From Orobanche coerulescens (Eukaryota > Streptophyta > Magnoliopsida > Lamiales > Orobanchaceae), in NCBI GenBank assembly GCA_033398695.1, contig JAWKAU010000039.1:62001-126000 (forward strand): a stretch of 64,000 nucleotides of DNA, read 5' to 3'. Each line of letters begins with the position of its first letter. Positions within the stretch are counted from its first letter, which is position 1. The position numbers were made by a program, and so were the translations under genes. Positions 1 to 11,003 of this stretch are shown here, piece by piece. Below the pieces are notes generated by a model. It was given only the letters and a program-made list of their open reading frames with translations, did no database searches and was not told where the DNA came from.

Positions 1-139
1 ATCACGATAGAAATCACTCCGATACTCATCAACAAGAAAATATCCGACGTCAAAACACAAACAATTCAAGATAACAGAAAATGAGAATACAGGATATTAC
101 ATTCTATCATACAAAAAATAAGTTTCGTCCCGAAACTTA
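1..139 (-). other. E1 3' non-coding interior with relic PPT/LTR-start junction
   Basis: Read on the minus strand, the hairpin AGTTTCGGGACGAAACT (121-139) is followed by a T/A-rich stretch and then TGTAATATCC starting at 101. This resembles a polypurine tract/LTR junction, but the sequence after it is not the E1 LTR start; it matches the internal relic junction of composite 2 at 43906. Confidence 0.55.
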
Positions 140-368
140 AACTAATGTTATCACAGTGATACGAAACAAAATATAACGACACATAATAAAATACCATGCT
201 CATGACCCCGCGGTCCACTGACACGCCTCCGTAGGTTCAACAACTAAACGAGAACTTACACAAAACAAAATATCATTCAACAAGTTCCAAATGTAAAAGC
301 GTCACAAAATACATCTCTACACGCGAAACAATCCGTGCAGCGAGTACCAAAAACACCATCAATAGACA
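140..368 (-). other. E1 non-coding segment 3' of gag
   Basis: No reading frame of note. Around 190-240 the minus strand resembles the 'cctacggagacacgtga' repeat units of the family B LTRs (for example near 40480), ending in the same CATGAGCATG. This suggests shared or captured LTR sequence. Confidence 0.4.
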
Positions 369-1373
369 TCACTGGGCCCTCCGAAAGTAGGAATCCCTTA
401 TCATCTCGGCAACAATCTCGCAGTACTGAACTCGATGCCCCTCGTGTCCACAATTATAACAAGTCACTGGCGGTTTCTTACAATGCGCGCGTTCATGGCC
501 AAGAACGTTACAGTTGAAACACCTAGGAGCATTACTAGAACTCAAAGACACCGACTTGGGTCTTTTGGGTTCTCTAACTGACCGAGAAGGTCCCATACTC
601 GGCTAATACGAGGGTTGAGGTGTGGGAATCCCAATTCCCTTACTTCTCGATGCGTCATCGAAAATCTTGTGCTTTTTCGCTACCGTCTGCACTCGGTAGA
701 CATTATAGCCATCTCAAACGCCAAGGCTCGATCCTGATAGTCCTTCAAGGTTGTGCACATAAAAGGAGCCATACACTGCCGAATCTGAGGTTTCATACGC
801 ATATCGAAATAACGAACCTTATCTGCCTCACTTTTCACCAGATCCCAAACATAACACAGTTGTCGATTATAATCGACTATCGCTGGGATATCGACATGTC
901 TCGGCGTAGCCGAGAAAAACTCGACAATCCTACGCTCTTTAACGGGGCGGACAATACTCGCCTCCATGGCAATTTTGAATTCACCAAGTAGCGGTACGAT
1001 GACTAGGCGCTACGGCCTCCCACCGATCTGCAGCTTCCTGCCGAGGTGTATTGAGCAATGGGCACTCTTCTCTCATCGGGGCAAGATACAACATCAAATG
1101 TTCTGTCCAACTGGAAGAGCCAATTCTCCCAGCCTAACGAGTCCGAAGAACCTACAAAACGGGGCGGGTGCACTCTCATCACATCTCGTAACCACTTACT
1201 AGCTCCGTTATCTTCATCAGAATCCGTCTCGGTGTACGGCCCGATTCATATGCGCCAACCGGTCACCACCGACGAAGGATGGTGGCGGCGCCAATATCAA
1301 CATTACCTCTGGATGATTGCTGCTGATCACGACCACGACTACGACCACGTCCTCGGCCACGGCCTCTCGGCAT
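369..1373 (-). pseudogene. gag: E1 gag (nucleocapsid/capsid polyprotein), broken
   Basis: Gag would form the virus-like particle of the element. The likely start at 1373 opens with an arginine-glycine-rich tract (PRGRGRGRGRSRGRD), as in the Gag of composite 1 and element D, and stops after about 36 codons. A middle fragment (680-967) carries the retrotransposon gag core signature EADKVRYFDMRMKPQIRQ. The C-terminal fragment (369-596) has two CCHC zinc knuckles, CFNCNVLGHERAHC and CYNCGHEGHRVQYC, both with intact C/C/H/C spacing. The fragments lie in different frames, so the gene cannot be read through as it stands. No protease motif follows, which sets it apart from the gag-protease of element D. 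An aspartate/valine-rich open frame at 1217-1408 is only a shadow of the RG tract. Identification as gag is firm; functionality is not supported. Confidence 0.85.
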
Positions 1374-2795
1374 ACTGGATGGACGACCAATAAGAATAAC
1401 ACATCCAAACAAACATCACAACGTCAAGATAGGACAATAAATAGCAACACGTTAAAACATCAACTCCAAGTCATCACACAGGTGCACGAACTAACACTGT
1501 AATTTTAGAACTTCATTCAAAAATAATCCACACAGTCACATCAACAGAGATGTTTGGATTTTACCAAATCAAACACGGTCAAAACCACACACGTATCGCA
1601 GGGATCAAACACTAACAACAAAAATAAAATGTTTCCGGGTATTATTCAAATGATAAAATTTTAAAATTCTCAAGTTTGAAAAAAAAAATTGGTGAAATGA
1701 AATTTTTGAAAACACTTATAATACCTCGGTCGTTTAATCAAAACTATGTATCTCATTATCAAAACTGTTTTGATTGAAGCTATTTGCAAAACAACACGTT
1801 GAGGCTTCAATCTTTTCGCTAGACGATATCGTCAAAATGACCTTATCAATATATCATTATCTTTACTAGTGTTATACGGGGTAACAACATGTTACCACGC
1901 CATCCATCACTAATATATCAACAGAGATTAAATAATCAAGGGGCACGGGTACAACTGTAATAACAAATTTCTACCGAGTCAGTCAAAAGTTTACGGCCGT
2001 AACAACATGTAGTTTACGGCCATAACAACTCTGAGCTTACGGCCGTAATGGAAAACATCTTACGGCCGTAACATCTAGTCCGCAGACTGCACTGTCACAA
2101 GAGCCCCCAACACACAAACACATAACATTTAAATTCCGAAAATTAAGGTCGTTTTGCAAAACAAGATTTTTCCAAAAATTTTGATTTCCACAAAAATGCT
2201 CAAATCAGTAGTCTTTAAGGAAAAACGTTTTCAAAGCTACCCATAGCGGGTATAATTACAACAATCCAAAATAGTCAACATTAAAACCACATGCCCAAAT
2301 GGCAAACAGAATCGCCAATTCAATCACATACATCTCATGGCATCACGTTTAAATATGCAACAAAACCATTTATCGGAGTCTCTCACGAACTCTACCGTGA
2401 AACCCATCAAGGTACACAACTTTCACACCATACCAACCCACATGCTGGTTCAAGGTTCAAACATCAATACATCTAGTTCTATACACATACAGCGTATCTA
2501 AGTATCGAATACAACTTCATTACACAACACCGTGTAAATAAAATTATGCACCACAAATATCACACATAAATGAAATGAAGAACACAGATATTATGCATAA
2601 AAGAGGAGACTTACGTCCACAGGCCGCACGGAGATGACGGTCGCCCACGATACTAATCTCATCCGACAACATATCCAACACGTCGTGACTACGCACAACT
2701 AGACTTGTCACCTGACGACTCGAACGACAAGACAACACATTACTCGACAAATCACGACTCGACTCGACCCGACAGCCTAGGTTTCCGCAACCTAA
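1374..2795 (-). other. E1 5' leader (non-coding) with palindrome cluster
   Basis: About 1.4 kb between the primer-binding site and gag with no credible gene. The part next to the primer site matches, in reverse complement, the leader of parent A (33995 onward) and of composite 2 (about 41310 onward). A cluster of TTACGGCCGTAA palindromes sits at 1991-2071. Confidence 0.7.
1991..2071. repeat. Four-copy TTACGGCCGTAA palindrome cluster
   Basis: Perfect 12-bp palindromes at 1991-2002, 2037-2048 and 2060-2071, plus a one-mismatch copy (TTACGGCCATAA) at 2014-2025. The corresponding leaders of A and composite 2 do not show this cluster. Confidence 0.9.
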
Positions 2796-2807
2796 GATCC
2801 GATACCA
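2796..2807 (-). other. E1 primer-binding site (tRNA-iMet type)
   Basis: The minus strand reads TGGTATCGGATC a few bases inside the LTR end, close to the plant initiator tRNA-Met complement TGGTATCAGAGC. It would prime minus-strand cDNA synthesis. Confidence 0.8.
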
Positions 2808-3560
2808 TAAATGTAACACCCCCAAAACCGTATGAGAATATTACACGCCGTAGACCCTTTCCACAAGGATTTACCAGGTTAAACATCTATAAACAACCAA
2901 ATGCTCGCCCGGCCAGGGTCAAACAATATAATAATACAGACCGTTAAGGTCACTTACACATGAATACACGGACCGATGAGGTCACACAACTCCATCAACA
3001 GAACTGACTAAAGCAACATTACCCACACAGGGGTCGAAACACAATACAGCGGAAGACTGGAATCAACTTCTAACAATACAACACATATCAAAACAACTCT
3101 CGACTCTTGATTAGTATCGTAGCTCGTCATCCAGTTGTGCCGATCCTGTGACTGCTCCCCCGAACCAGCATGTACCTGGACGCAAAACAGACATCCACCC
3201 CCCGATTACTCGGGGGTTAGTAAAACTCCACTGTTTTACTAGTGCAAGTATAATACGATACGGAATGCAACAAGTAAATAGCAACTACAAATTTAATACG
3301 GAAATCAATTATCAAAATGTTCCCGAGAAGTTTTAGAATTTCGAACTCAAGCAAGAGATATTTGAAAAGGAACACATCATCTCGGGGATTTTAAAGCATA
3401 AATTCTTTTGGACCTCGAGTCCCAATTTACAAAACCTTTCGTAAACATTAGGGCCTTGGCCCGATTCTCGTTTCAAAACACACTAGATAAGATATCATTA
3501 TGAGTTCGAGACCCATATTTAAAATGTTACCCAAACAAGCACTATTACACGATCATTGTT

Positions 3561-3868
3561 CGTACACATCATGTACCGAACTCCGGAGGCCTCGACGGAC
3601 CTTACCCGGACCACACACACTGTTCGTACACATCATGTACCGAACTCCGGAGGCCTCGACGGACCCTACCCGGCCACAAACATCGTTCGTACACATCATG
3701 TACCGAACTCCAGAGGCCTCGTCAGACCCTACCTGGATCACACACCTTGTCCGTACACATCATGTACCGAACTCCAGAGGCCTCGTCAGACCCTACCTGG
3801 ATCACACACCTTGTTCGTACACATCATGTACCGAACTCCAGAGGCCTCGTCAGACCCTACCTGGAACA
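3561..3868 (-). repeat. Five-copy 64-bp tandem repeat in E1 LTR
   Basis: Units begin at 3561, 3625, 3688, 3752 and 3816 (63-64 bp period). On the minus strand each holds GTACATGATGTGTAC, an inverted repeat GTACA/TGTAC with a 5-nt loop, extended by flanking TTCG/CGAA bases. The units carry two subtypes, ending in GGATC or GGCC-like linkers. Peptide frames with SCTEL repeats here are by-products of the tandem repeat. Confidence 0.92.
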
Positions 3869-4770
3869 CACACACACATCAACACGACACAACTCAAAAT
3901 CATCAAATGTCAAGCCATTCCACATTACACCGAAATATACAATCAAGTATGTAACCAAAACAACACAAATATCATGATCATCACAACAACTCAACAATGA
4001 CCAACCACGCCCGGCACAAACTTAGATGATTTGCACATCCAACACAATTCCACGATGTTAACTAAGTGAAGGTATTATCCTTACCATCAATTGTTCGTAA
4101 TAATCAATTCATACGAAGCATATACACGAAAGTAAACCAATGCATCACAAACATAATACGACGTCCCTATTCACAAGATGCAATTCATATAGTAAAATAC
4201 TTGCCTTAATAACCGCTACCGAATACTCTGAAGAACACGGTTCGACCGGGAAGCTCGGACCCCGAAGAAGACAACGAACGGACGGGTTCCGACTCGAGTT
4301 CTTCACAAGAATTTCGTCCCTAAGTCATATCAATGATAAATCAACAATCGTACGATGAATAATAATCGCACAACGCCCAAACCCCCCTCTAAGACCTTTT
4401 GTCGGACACCTTCAAGGCGTCGACTAAGAACTCAACCAAAACGCATTTAATCAATACAATCCAACCGTGGAATAACAAGGAAAATTATATAATACATCTA
4501 AATATTCATCAATCCATCATAATCCTAAGTTAAATCGGATTAAACGGACAATTCGAACAAAATCCCCAATTTTCCAAAAACTAGATTTTTAGGAAATCTA
4601 ACCTTGATTCGGTCGATCGGAGGATGTTACGGGATGATTGATTGATGTTAGAAACTCAACAACTTCGTGGATTGGATGTATGACAACATGCCTCCATGCT
4701 CCACAAGTCCCCAACCGCGGAAGAGGAAGAAAGAAGTGAGAAAAATGAGTGAAACCCGACTGCTCTGCCA

Positions 4771-4780
4771 TATTTATACC
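4771..4780 (-). promoter_or_regulatory. Putative TATA box, E1 LTR
   Basis: The minus strand reads GGTATAAATA about 650 bp inside the LTR, at the position equivalent to the TATTTAA of A's LTRs and downstream of a GC-rich U3. Confidence 0.55.
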
Positions 4781-5559
4781 CTCACGGACATGGCGCAAAG
4801 AAACGGCCCAGACTGGCCGGGTGTCTCGGCCGTGTCTCGGCAGGCTGCTGGTCCTGGCCGACCCGGCGCAAGACACGGCACTGGGCAGCGCCGTTTCCAG
4901 GGCCGTTTCGCACAGGTCCGGCCAGCCATGACTCGGTCGATCCGACGGTCCGAAAAATCCCGAAACTCAGACCTGAACGTAAACCGAAAGCACGGTTACG
5001 AAGTACTCGTAAATACGAATCCGAACACTGAGAGAACACATGATTCCAACCACCCGAAGGCTCGAAATTCGACAACGTAAAGTAATTACCCCAAACTTTG
5101 GGAAATTACGAAAATGGCCCAAAACGTCCGAAAATCACGATACGTGATCGAATAACCAAACCAAAGCTCGCAACATGAAAAATAACATCAAATGAACTTA
5201 CGAGAAACTCGAACCAACAGTTTCGGACGAGATTCGAAATAATCGAACTCAAGTGCGGAAAAGTCGCTAAAAAGCACGAAACTCAACAAAACGACACAGA
5301 AACGAATTCGGATGTCGAAAAGTGCAGAATTAAACATTCTCAGAATGACGAAACGGTCGCAAGCGAGTCATCAAAACTGACTTCCGCCGAAAAAGAAAAA
5401 TTACCGAAAATCGAAAATTGCGGATATTACACTTGACATTGTAAACAAGAACCAAATGAGTATCTTCTATAAGCTTTTAAAAGGATAGGCTATGTATTGA
5501 TCATGTTGATCAGATAAAATTTTGGCCAAGTATAGAATAGTCAAACATCAGTCGGGCTT

Positions 5560-5890
5560 GGTCAAAGAAATATCAGCTAAGTTTGAAAATATAAAATATC
5601 AGCCGGGTTTGGGCAAAGAAAAATTTCCGTTGAGTTTGACCAAATAAAATATCAATCGGGTTTTGGTCAAAGAAAATATCAGTTGAGTTTGACCAGATGA
5701 AACATCAGTCGGGTTTTCGGTCAAAACAAATATCAGTCGGGTTTGACTACGTCAGAAGTACAGCTGAGTTTTTCCAAGACAGGATTCTTACCAAGTATGG
5801 AACAAGCGAAATATCAGCTGACTTTTACCAAGGCAAAATATCAATCGGGTTTGACCGATACATCAGCCGGGTTTGACCAAGGCAAAAAAG
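5560..5890 (+). repeat. Degenerate tandem repeat 'atatcagtcgggtttgacca'
   Basis: About nine imperfect units of roughly 30-40 bp, each with a core close to ATATCAGTCGGGTTTGACCA. A short open frame across it (5743-5991) shows no recognisable domain and is treated as a by-product. Confidence 0.75.
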
Positions 5891-6244
5891 CAGCCAAGAA
5901 GTATTATCAGTCGAGTGTTTGGACAACATCTATGTCCACTTCAGCAAACATTAAAAAGTCAACAAAGACGACAAATCATATGCAGACGTAAATAAAGCCA
6001 AGGAGACAAAGTGATTGATTCCCAGAATTTAATGAATAGAATATTCATCGAGATTCGCGCCCTAAAGACTTTCCAAAGATAATAATTAAAGAAGAACAGT
6101 GCAGCACTCCTACATCTTTAAACGGTCAGATTTGAAGAAAGAGACAAAGTCGTGCAAAGTGAAGAAAAACTACAAAATGAAGTCCACTCTCTAATGGATG
6201 GATTTGTTCCAAGACGCAACTACTATGAAGAGCTCAAGAATCAT

Positions 6245-6256
6245 ACTATAAATATC
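6245..6256 (+). promoter_or_regulatory. TATA-like element in unassigned region
   Basis: ACTATAAATATC followed by a purine-rich leader-like stretch. It fits an LTR promoter reading rightward, but there is no transcript evidence. Confidence 0.35.
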
Positions 6257-8065
6257 TGAAGAACACTTGAGCAGAAGTACGATGCGAACTACACTTACAA
6301 GCAATCAAAGCAAACGAAAGCAATATACATCTATATCATCATGAAGAGCAAGATTATAAAGTATCAAATACAGAGAAGCTCGTAAGAAGTTGGAGAAGAC
6401 AAACACTCTTGTCTTAAAGTTCGAGTACTGGGTACTTTCGAACAAAGTTCTTGATAGTAAGAGGTTGTAAGGCATCCACGGGTTCTTGATTGGAAGGTGA
6501 TAGGCAACTTGTGAGTTGTTGAGGCATCCAAGGGTTTTCGATCAAGAGGTGTTAGAAAACCAAGGGAAGGAGTTACAACGGCCCCAGATTTTCACTGTTG
6601 AAAGCTGTTGTAACTGAATTCATTATAACAAGATTTCAATGGTTGAAAGTTATAGTGAATTTATCTACAACTGGTTTAGAGAGAAGTGGACTAGTAGAGG
6701 ATTACCCCACCTCTGAAACCATTATAAGTGTTGTGTGATTTATAGTTTTCAACATCATACTTATCTGTTGCATTCATATTAACTGTTGCATTAAAAGTGA
6801 GCTGTCTTCCGCAAAACTATTTTACAACTGATAAACCTTAACTGCATTAATCTAAACCGAGATATCTTAGGTGCACTATATTACAGCTGTGTTTTTTCAA
6901 AAAATTATTTAGCAAAAAGATTTTACATGTCTATTCACCCCCCCTAGACTTGTACCTGACGTACTTGTGACCTACACAAGGTCGGCGTAGAGTACCCTAC
7001 CAGCAATGCAAAGTGTACAATCCCTCAACATTTGATTACAATCCATATTTCCTCCAAATGGAGCAGTGATCGCTAGGAATTCGCGTAGTATGGTTTTCAA
7101 ATCCGATCAATTTTAAAATTTGTAAAACCTCGAAGTATTTCCAAGGTGTCGAACCCAAGGGAATTGATATGTCGAAAATAAAGGAAGTAACTCTACTCAA
7201 AATTTGACTGCTATTTAGGAATCCGAAAATTTGGTTTGTTTCTAATTATCTAACTTTAAAAATCGAAATATAAAAATTAAATAAGAGATGAATTATCTAA
7301 ATCAAGCAAATAAAGCAAATTAGCAAGATAAAATCACAAGTGAAAGCTAATTGATCCTAGAGTAGTATCATCTAATTGAGTTCACACAATCCATTCACTT
7401 GATTCCTTTTCCCCAAATTTTAATTCAATCCTAGAAATAATCACTCAGCCGATCTAGAATTCCGATCAAGGCAACCTAGAAAGATAGTTAATTTAAACCC
7501 TTTTCCCCGCCAGGGCTCAAAGAATTTAAATCACTTAAAAAGCGCCAACTTATTTATCTATGATTTATCTTACTCCACTTAGGTCTTAAGATTAAATCAT
7601 ATTGTGCATCAAGTATTTCCACTAATCAATTACTCCTTCCGGGCAAAATCAATTAGCTAACATGCATCGATTAAGGGCCCTATAATCTATCATGAGATTT
7701 AACACATCTTGATCACAAGCCTAGGATGAAAGGTAAAAAGGTAATCAAAGGAACATCATGTGAACATCAATTAAAATTACTAACCCTAGAATCAATCAAT
7801 GAATTTAGCCAGACATAATTGAAATTAAACAAGAAATAGATGGAGAATGCATATTATTAATATGAAAAGAGAGATTACAACCCGTCCAGATGAACTCTGA
7901 GTCTTCAATCTCCGAAAAAAAATAATAGTTGCTGCCTCCAAAAAGTTCTTGCATCAAAGGAATAAATCTTGCTAAAAAAAATGTAAAAATCTGCTAGAGA
8001 TGATAAAAGATGAAAAAGAATGATAAAGAGTGATGGATCATAATAAACTAGGGCTAGGGGGAGGT

Positions 8066-8073
8066 CTATATAG
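8066..8073 (-). promoter_or_regulatory. Putative TATA box of the Tat/Athila-like LTR
   Basis: CTATATAG, read on the minus strand, lies about 100 bp downstream of the CTATCGG/CGATAG palindrome block. Confidence 0.5.
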
Positions 8074-8170
8074 CCTATGGGAGGTAAAATCCCGATTGGA
8101 ACTAATCTAGGAAACAAAATCTATCCAAAAGAGTCACAATCCGTCAAAACACGAGAGCCCGTGTAGCAGC

Positions 8171-8209
8171 CTATCGGCCTGGCCTATCGGTCGATAGCTT
8201 GCCCGATAG
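8171..8209. repeat. CTATCGG/CCGATAG palindromic block (left part)
   Basis: Contains CTATCGG, CTATCGGTCGATAG (imperfect palindrome) and CCGATAG within 39 bp. A second block, with the perfect palindrome CCTATCGGCCGATAGG, is at 53728-53756 on the other side of element A. Together they form one array upstream of the TATA box. Confidence 0.75.
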
Positions 8210-8218
8210 TTGGTTCGT

Positions 8219-8223
8219 CGGTC
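8219..8223. repeat. Target-site duplication of element A (left), CGGTC
   Basis: CGGTC directly precedes the LTR start TGTAATATCC and recurs at 53685-53689 after the LTR end TGATACA. Confidence 0.9.
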
Positions 8224-8785
8224 TGTAATATCCGCAATTTTCGATTTTCGGTAAATTTTTTTTTTTTTTGGCGGAAGTCCGTTTTGACGACTCGCTCATG
8301 ACCGTTTCGTCATTCCGAGAATGATTAATTCTGCGCTTTTTGTCATCCGAGCTCGTTTCGGTGTCGTTTTGTTGAGTTCCGTGCTTTTTAGCGGTTTTTC
8401 CGCACTTGAGTTCGATTCTTGCGAATCTCGTCCGAAACTGTTGTTTCGACTTTCTCGTAAGTTCATTTAATGTTATTATTCATGTTGCAAGCTTCGGTTT
8501 GGTTATTCGATCACGTATCGTGATTTTGGGGCGTTTTGGGCCATTTTCGTAATTTCCCAAAGTTTGGGGTAATTACTTTCCGTTGTCGAATTTCAAGCCT
8601 TCGGGTAGTCGGAATCATGTGTTCTATTAGTGCTCGGATTCGTCTTTTCGAGTACTTCGTAACCGTATCTTCGATTCGTACTCAGGTTCGGGTTTCGGGG
8701 TCGTTCGGGCCGTCGGAGTTGGTCCCGGCCGGGCATGCTCGGGCCAGACCAGCCCTGGCCGAGTAACGTGCGGTAGTGACCGGCA

Positions 8786-8893
8786 GTTACGTACGTAAGG
8801 CCGGTTACGTACGTAAGGACCTGGCCCGTAACGTACGTAACGTTCCGGCATTTTCCAGGCAGGGAGTTCGGCCATGGCCGGTTACGTACGTAA
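8786..8893. repeat. GTTACGTACGTAAC palindrome array, A 5' LTR
   Basis: Four copies of the TTACGTACGTAA core at 8786-8798, 8804-8816, 8828-8841 (full GTAACGTACGTAAC) and 8881-8893, about 40-150 bp upstream of the TATA box. The 3' LTR keeps three clear copies (about 37465-37555). Confidence 0.88.
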
Positions 8894-8934
8894 GAGCCAT
8901 GGCGATTCACGTCGTAACCCGGCCGGCATCGGCT

Positions 8935-8941
8935 TATTTAA
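8935..8941 (+). promoter_or_regulatory. Putative TATA box, A 5' LTR
   Basis: TATTTAA just after the palindrome array; the 3' LTR keeps CTATTTAAGG at 37574-37583. Confidence 0.55.
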
Positions 8942-9894
8942 GGCACGGCGGCTTTTCTTGACCATTTCACTCGGTTTTCCTTCTCTTCCGCGGCTGGAGG
9001 TGTTGGAATCATGGAAGGATGTTGTTATACAATTAATCCATGAAGTTTTGAGTTTCATATCATCAATCATCCATCCTATAACATCCTCCGATCTACCGAA
9101 TCAGGTCAGATTTCCTAGAAATCTAGTTTTGGGGAATTTTGGTGTTTTGGTTGTTTTCATCCGTTTAATCCGATTTAACTTAGGATTATGATGGATTGAT
9201 GATTATTTAGATGTATTGTATCATTTCCCTTGTTATTCCATGGTTGGATCGTATCGATTCGTTATTTTGGTCGAGTTCTTGATCGACGCCTTAAAGGTGA
9301 CCGATAAAATGTCATAGAGGGGTTTTCGCGCGTTCTACGATTATTCTTCCTCGTATGATCGATGATTTATTGATTATATGTTGTTAGGGTCGAATTCTTG
9401 TGAAGAACTCGAGTCGGAACCCTTTCGTTCGTTGTCTTCTTCGGGGTCCGAGCTTCCCGATCGAACCGTGTTCTTCGGAGCGTTTGGTAGCGGTTATTAA
9501 GGCAAGTATCTTATTATACGACTTGTATCTTGTGACTAGTAATTACGTATGATATGTATGACGATTTTGCTTGCCTCCGCAAATATGTTCCGTTTGAGTT
9601 GGTTGTGTTTTCCAAAATTTGAAGGCTTTGTGATAATAGTGATATATTGGTATCCGTGTTAGGCGTTGTGCCATTTGTGCAGGATTGCGATGTACATATG
9701 AGATGGTTGTATACGTGGTTGTTCAATGTATTATGTACCGAATGTGTGTTATGTTGGTTAAGAGTCGTTGTGATGATCATGATATTTGCGTTGTTTGGGT
9801 TTACATACTTGATTGTACATTTCATTGTAATGTGGAATGGCTTGAAATTTAATGATTATGAATTGTGTCGTGTCGATGTGTGGGTGTTCCAGGT

Positions 9895-10260
9895 AGGGTC
9901 TGACGAGGCCTCTGGAGTTCGGTACATGATGTGTACGAACAAAGTGTGTGATCCAGGTAGGGTCTGACGAGGCCTCTGGAGTCCGGTACATGACGTGTAC
10001 GGACAAGATGCGTGATCCAGGTAGGGTCTGACGAGGCCTCTGGAGTTCGGTACATGATGTGTACGAACGATGTTGTGGCCGGGTAGGGTCCGTTGAGGCC
10101 TCCGGAGTTCGGTACATGATGTGTACGAACAGTGTGTGTGGCCGGGTAGGGTCCGTTGAGGCCTCCGGAGTTCGGTACATGATGTGTACGAACAGTGAGT
10201 GTGGACTGGTAGTGTCCGTAGAGGCCTCCGGAGTTCAGTACATGATGTGTACGAACAATG
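9895..10260 (+). repeat. Six-copy 64-bp tandem repeat, A 5' LTR
   Basis: Plus-strand equivalent of the E1 array. Each unit has GGTAGGGTC, a GAGGCCTC-type palindrome and the GTACATGATGTGTAC hairpin. The first three units carry the GGATCCAGG-type linker and the last three the GGCCGGG type, so there are two subtypes in blocks. Confidence 0.92.
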
Positions 10261-11003
10261 ATCGTGTAGCAGTGATTGTTCGGGTAACATTTTAAATATG
10301 GATCTCGAACTCATAATGATATATTATTTAGTATGCTTTGAAACGAGAATCGGGCTAAGGCCCTAATGTTTACGAAAAGGTTTTGTAAATTGGGACTCGA
10401 GGTCCAAAAGAATTTCTGCTTTAAAAATCCCCGAGATGATGTGTTCCTTTTCAAATATCTCTTACTTGAGTTCGAAATTCTAAAACTTCTCGGGAACATT
10501 TTGATAATTGATTTGCGTATTAAATTCGTAGTTGCTATTTGCTTGTTACATTTCGTATGGTTTGATACTTGCACTAGTAAAACAGTGGAGTTTTACTAAC
10601 CCCCGAGTATTCGGGGGGTGGATGTCTGTTCTGCGTCCAGGTACATGCAGGTTCAGGGGAGCAGTCACAGGATTGGCACAAGGGGATGACGAGCTGCGAT
10701 ACTAATCAAGAGTTGAGAGTTGGTAGAGTTTAGTTGTATTGTTAGAGTTGATTCAGTCTTCCGCTGTATTGTATTTCGACCCCTGTGTGGGTAATGTTGT
10801 TAGTCAGTCCTGTTGATAGAGTTGTGTGACCTCATCGGTCTGTGTGTTTATGTGTAAGTGACCTTAACGGTCTGTATTATTATATTGTTTGACCCTGGCC
10901 GGGCAAGAATTTGGTTGTTTATGGATGTTTAGCCTGGTAGATCCTTGCGGAAAGGGTTTACGGCGTGTAATATTCCCATACGGTTTTGGGGGTGTTACAT
11001 TTA

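Larger units (their letters stand above)
1..5431 (-). mobile_element. Element E1: left-truncated Ty3/gypsy-type element (gag only)
   Basis: Minus-strand LTR element cut by the window edge. Right to left it has a 5' LTR (2812-5431), a tRNA-Met-type primer-binding site, a long non-coding leader, a degenerate gag, and then directly a 3' non-coding segment, with no trace of protease, RT or integrase. The segment at 1-140 matches, in reverse complement, the 3' interior of composite 2 near 43870-44010, which places it just upstream of the missing 3' LTR. The element therefore appears to be a gag-only non-autonomous derivative. The 3' LTR and the left target-site duplication lie outside the window. 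Confidence 0.8.
2812..5431 (-). repeat. E1 5' LTR (family A)
   Basis: Minus-strand LTR of 2620 bp running from TGTAATATCCGCAATTTTCG (right edge 5431) to GGGGGTGTTACA (left edge 2812), with TG...CA termini. It is the same family as the LTRs of parent A in opposite orientation: it shares the 64-bp repeat block, the 'ccccgagtaatcgggg' region and the U5 end. Its U3 core (about 4780-4940) differs from A's and has no TACGTA palindromes. No coding sequence; open frames across the repeats are incidental. Confidence 0.88.
5432..7013. other. Unassigned non-coding DNA, possibly a copia-type LTR fragment
   Basis: No supported gene. It holds a degenerate repeat block (5560-5890), a TATA-like ACTATAAATATC at 6245-6256, and near the right end a C-run context 'ctattcacccccc' (about 6932-6945) of the kind often seen near the 3' end of plant copia LTRs of the SIRE/Maximus type. 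I see no tRNA-Met primer site after it and no matching second LTR, so the class is uncertain; an intergenic region of an integrated pararetrovirus is an alternative I cannot exclude. Confidence 0.35.
7014..8223 (-). repeat. Tat/Athila-like LTR, 3'-side part (interrupted by element A)
   Basis: Continuation of the minus-strand LTR whose start is at 53992; element A splits the two parts with CGGTC duplicated at 8219-8223 and 53685-53689. On the minus strand it contains a TATA box, a leader, and the phrase 'cccttgggttcgacacctt' (about 7145-7165), common in Tat/Athila-type LTRs. The left edge is not certain: I place it at TGTACA (7014) as the last CA-ending candidate, and I see no primer-binding site beside it. 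Confidence 0.55.
8224..10999 (+). repeat. Element A 5' LTR (family A, 2776 bp)
   Basis: Starts TGTAATATCCGCAATTTTCG and ends GGGGGTGTTACA. In order it has a U3 with TACGTA palindromes and a TATTTAA box, a long R/U5 with six 64-bp repeats, and a terminal block containing TGTAATATTCC about 50 bp before the end. The 3' LTR pieces match it closely across the full length. Confidence 0.93.

Noticed and set aside
1217..1408. Protein with a run of valines
   Set aside because: It is the shifted frame of the arginine-glycine-rich gag N-terminus starting at 1373.
3500..4000. Repeat protein with SCTELRRP units in the 64-bp array, also at 9758-10314 and 52593-53008
   Set aside because: Open frames exist on both strands of the tandem repeat because the period is near a multiple of three in places; there is no start context, conserved domain or homologue.
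5743..5991. 82-residue frame over the 'atatcagtcgggtttgacca' repeats
   Set aside because: Repeat by-product without domain or conserved start.
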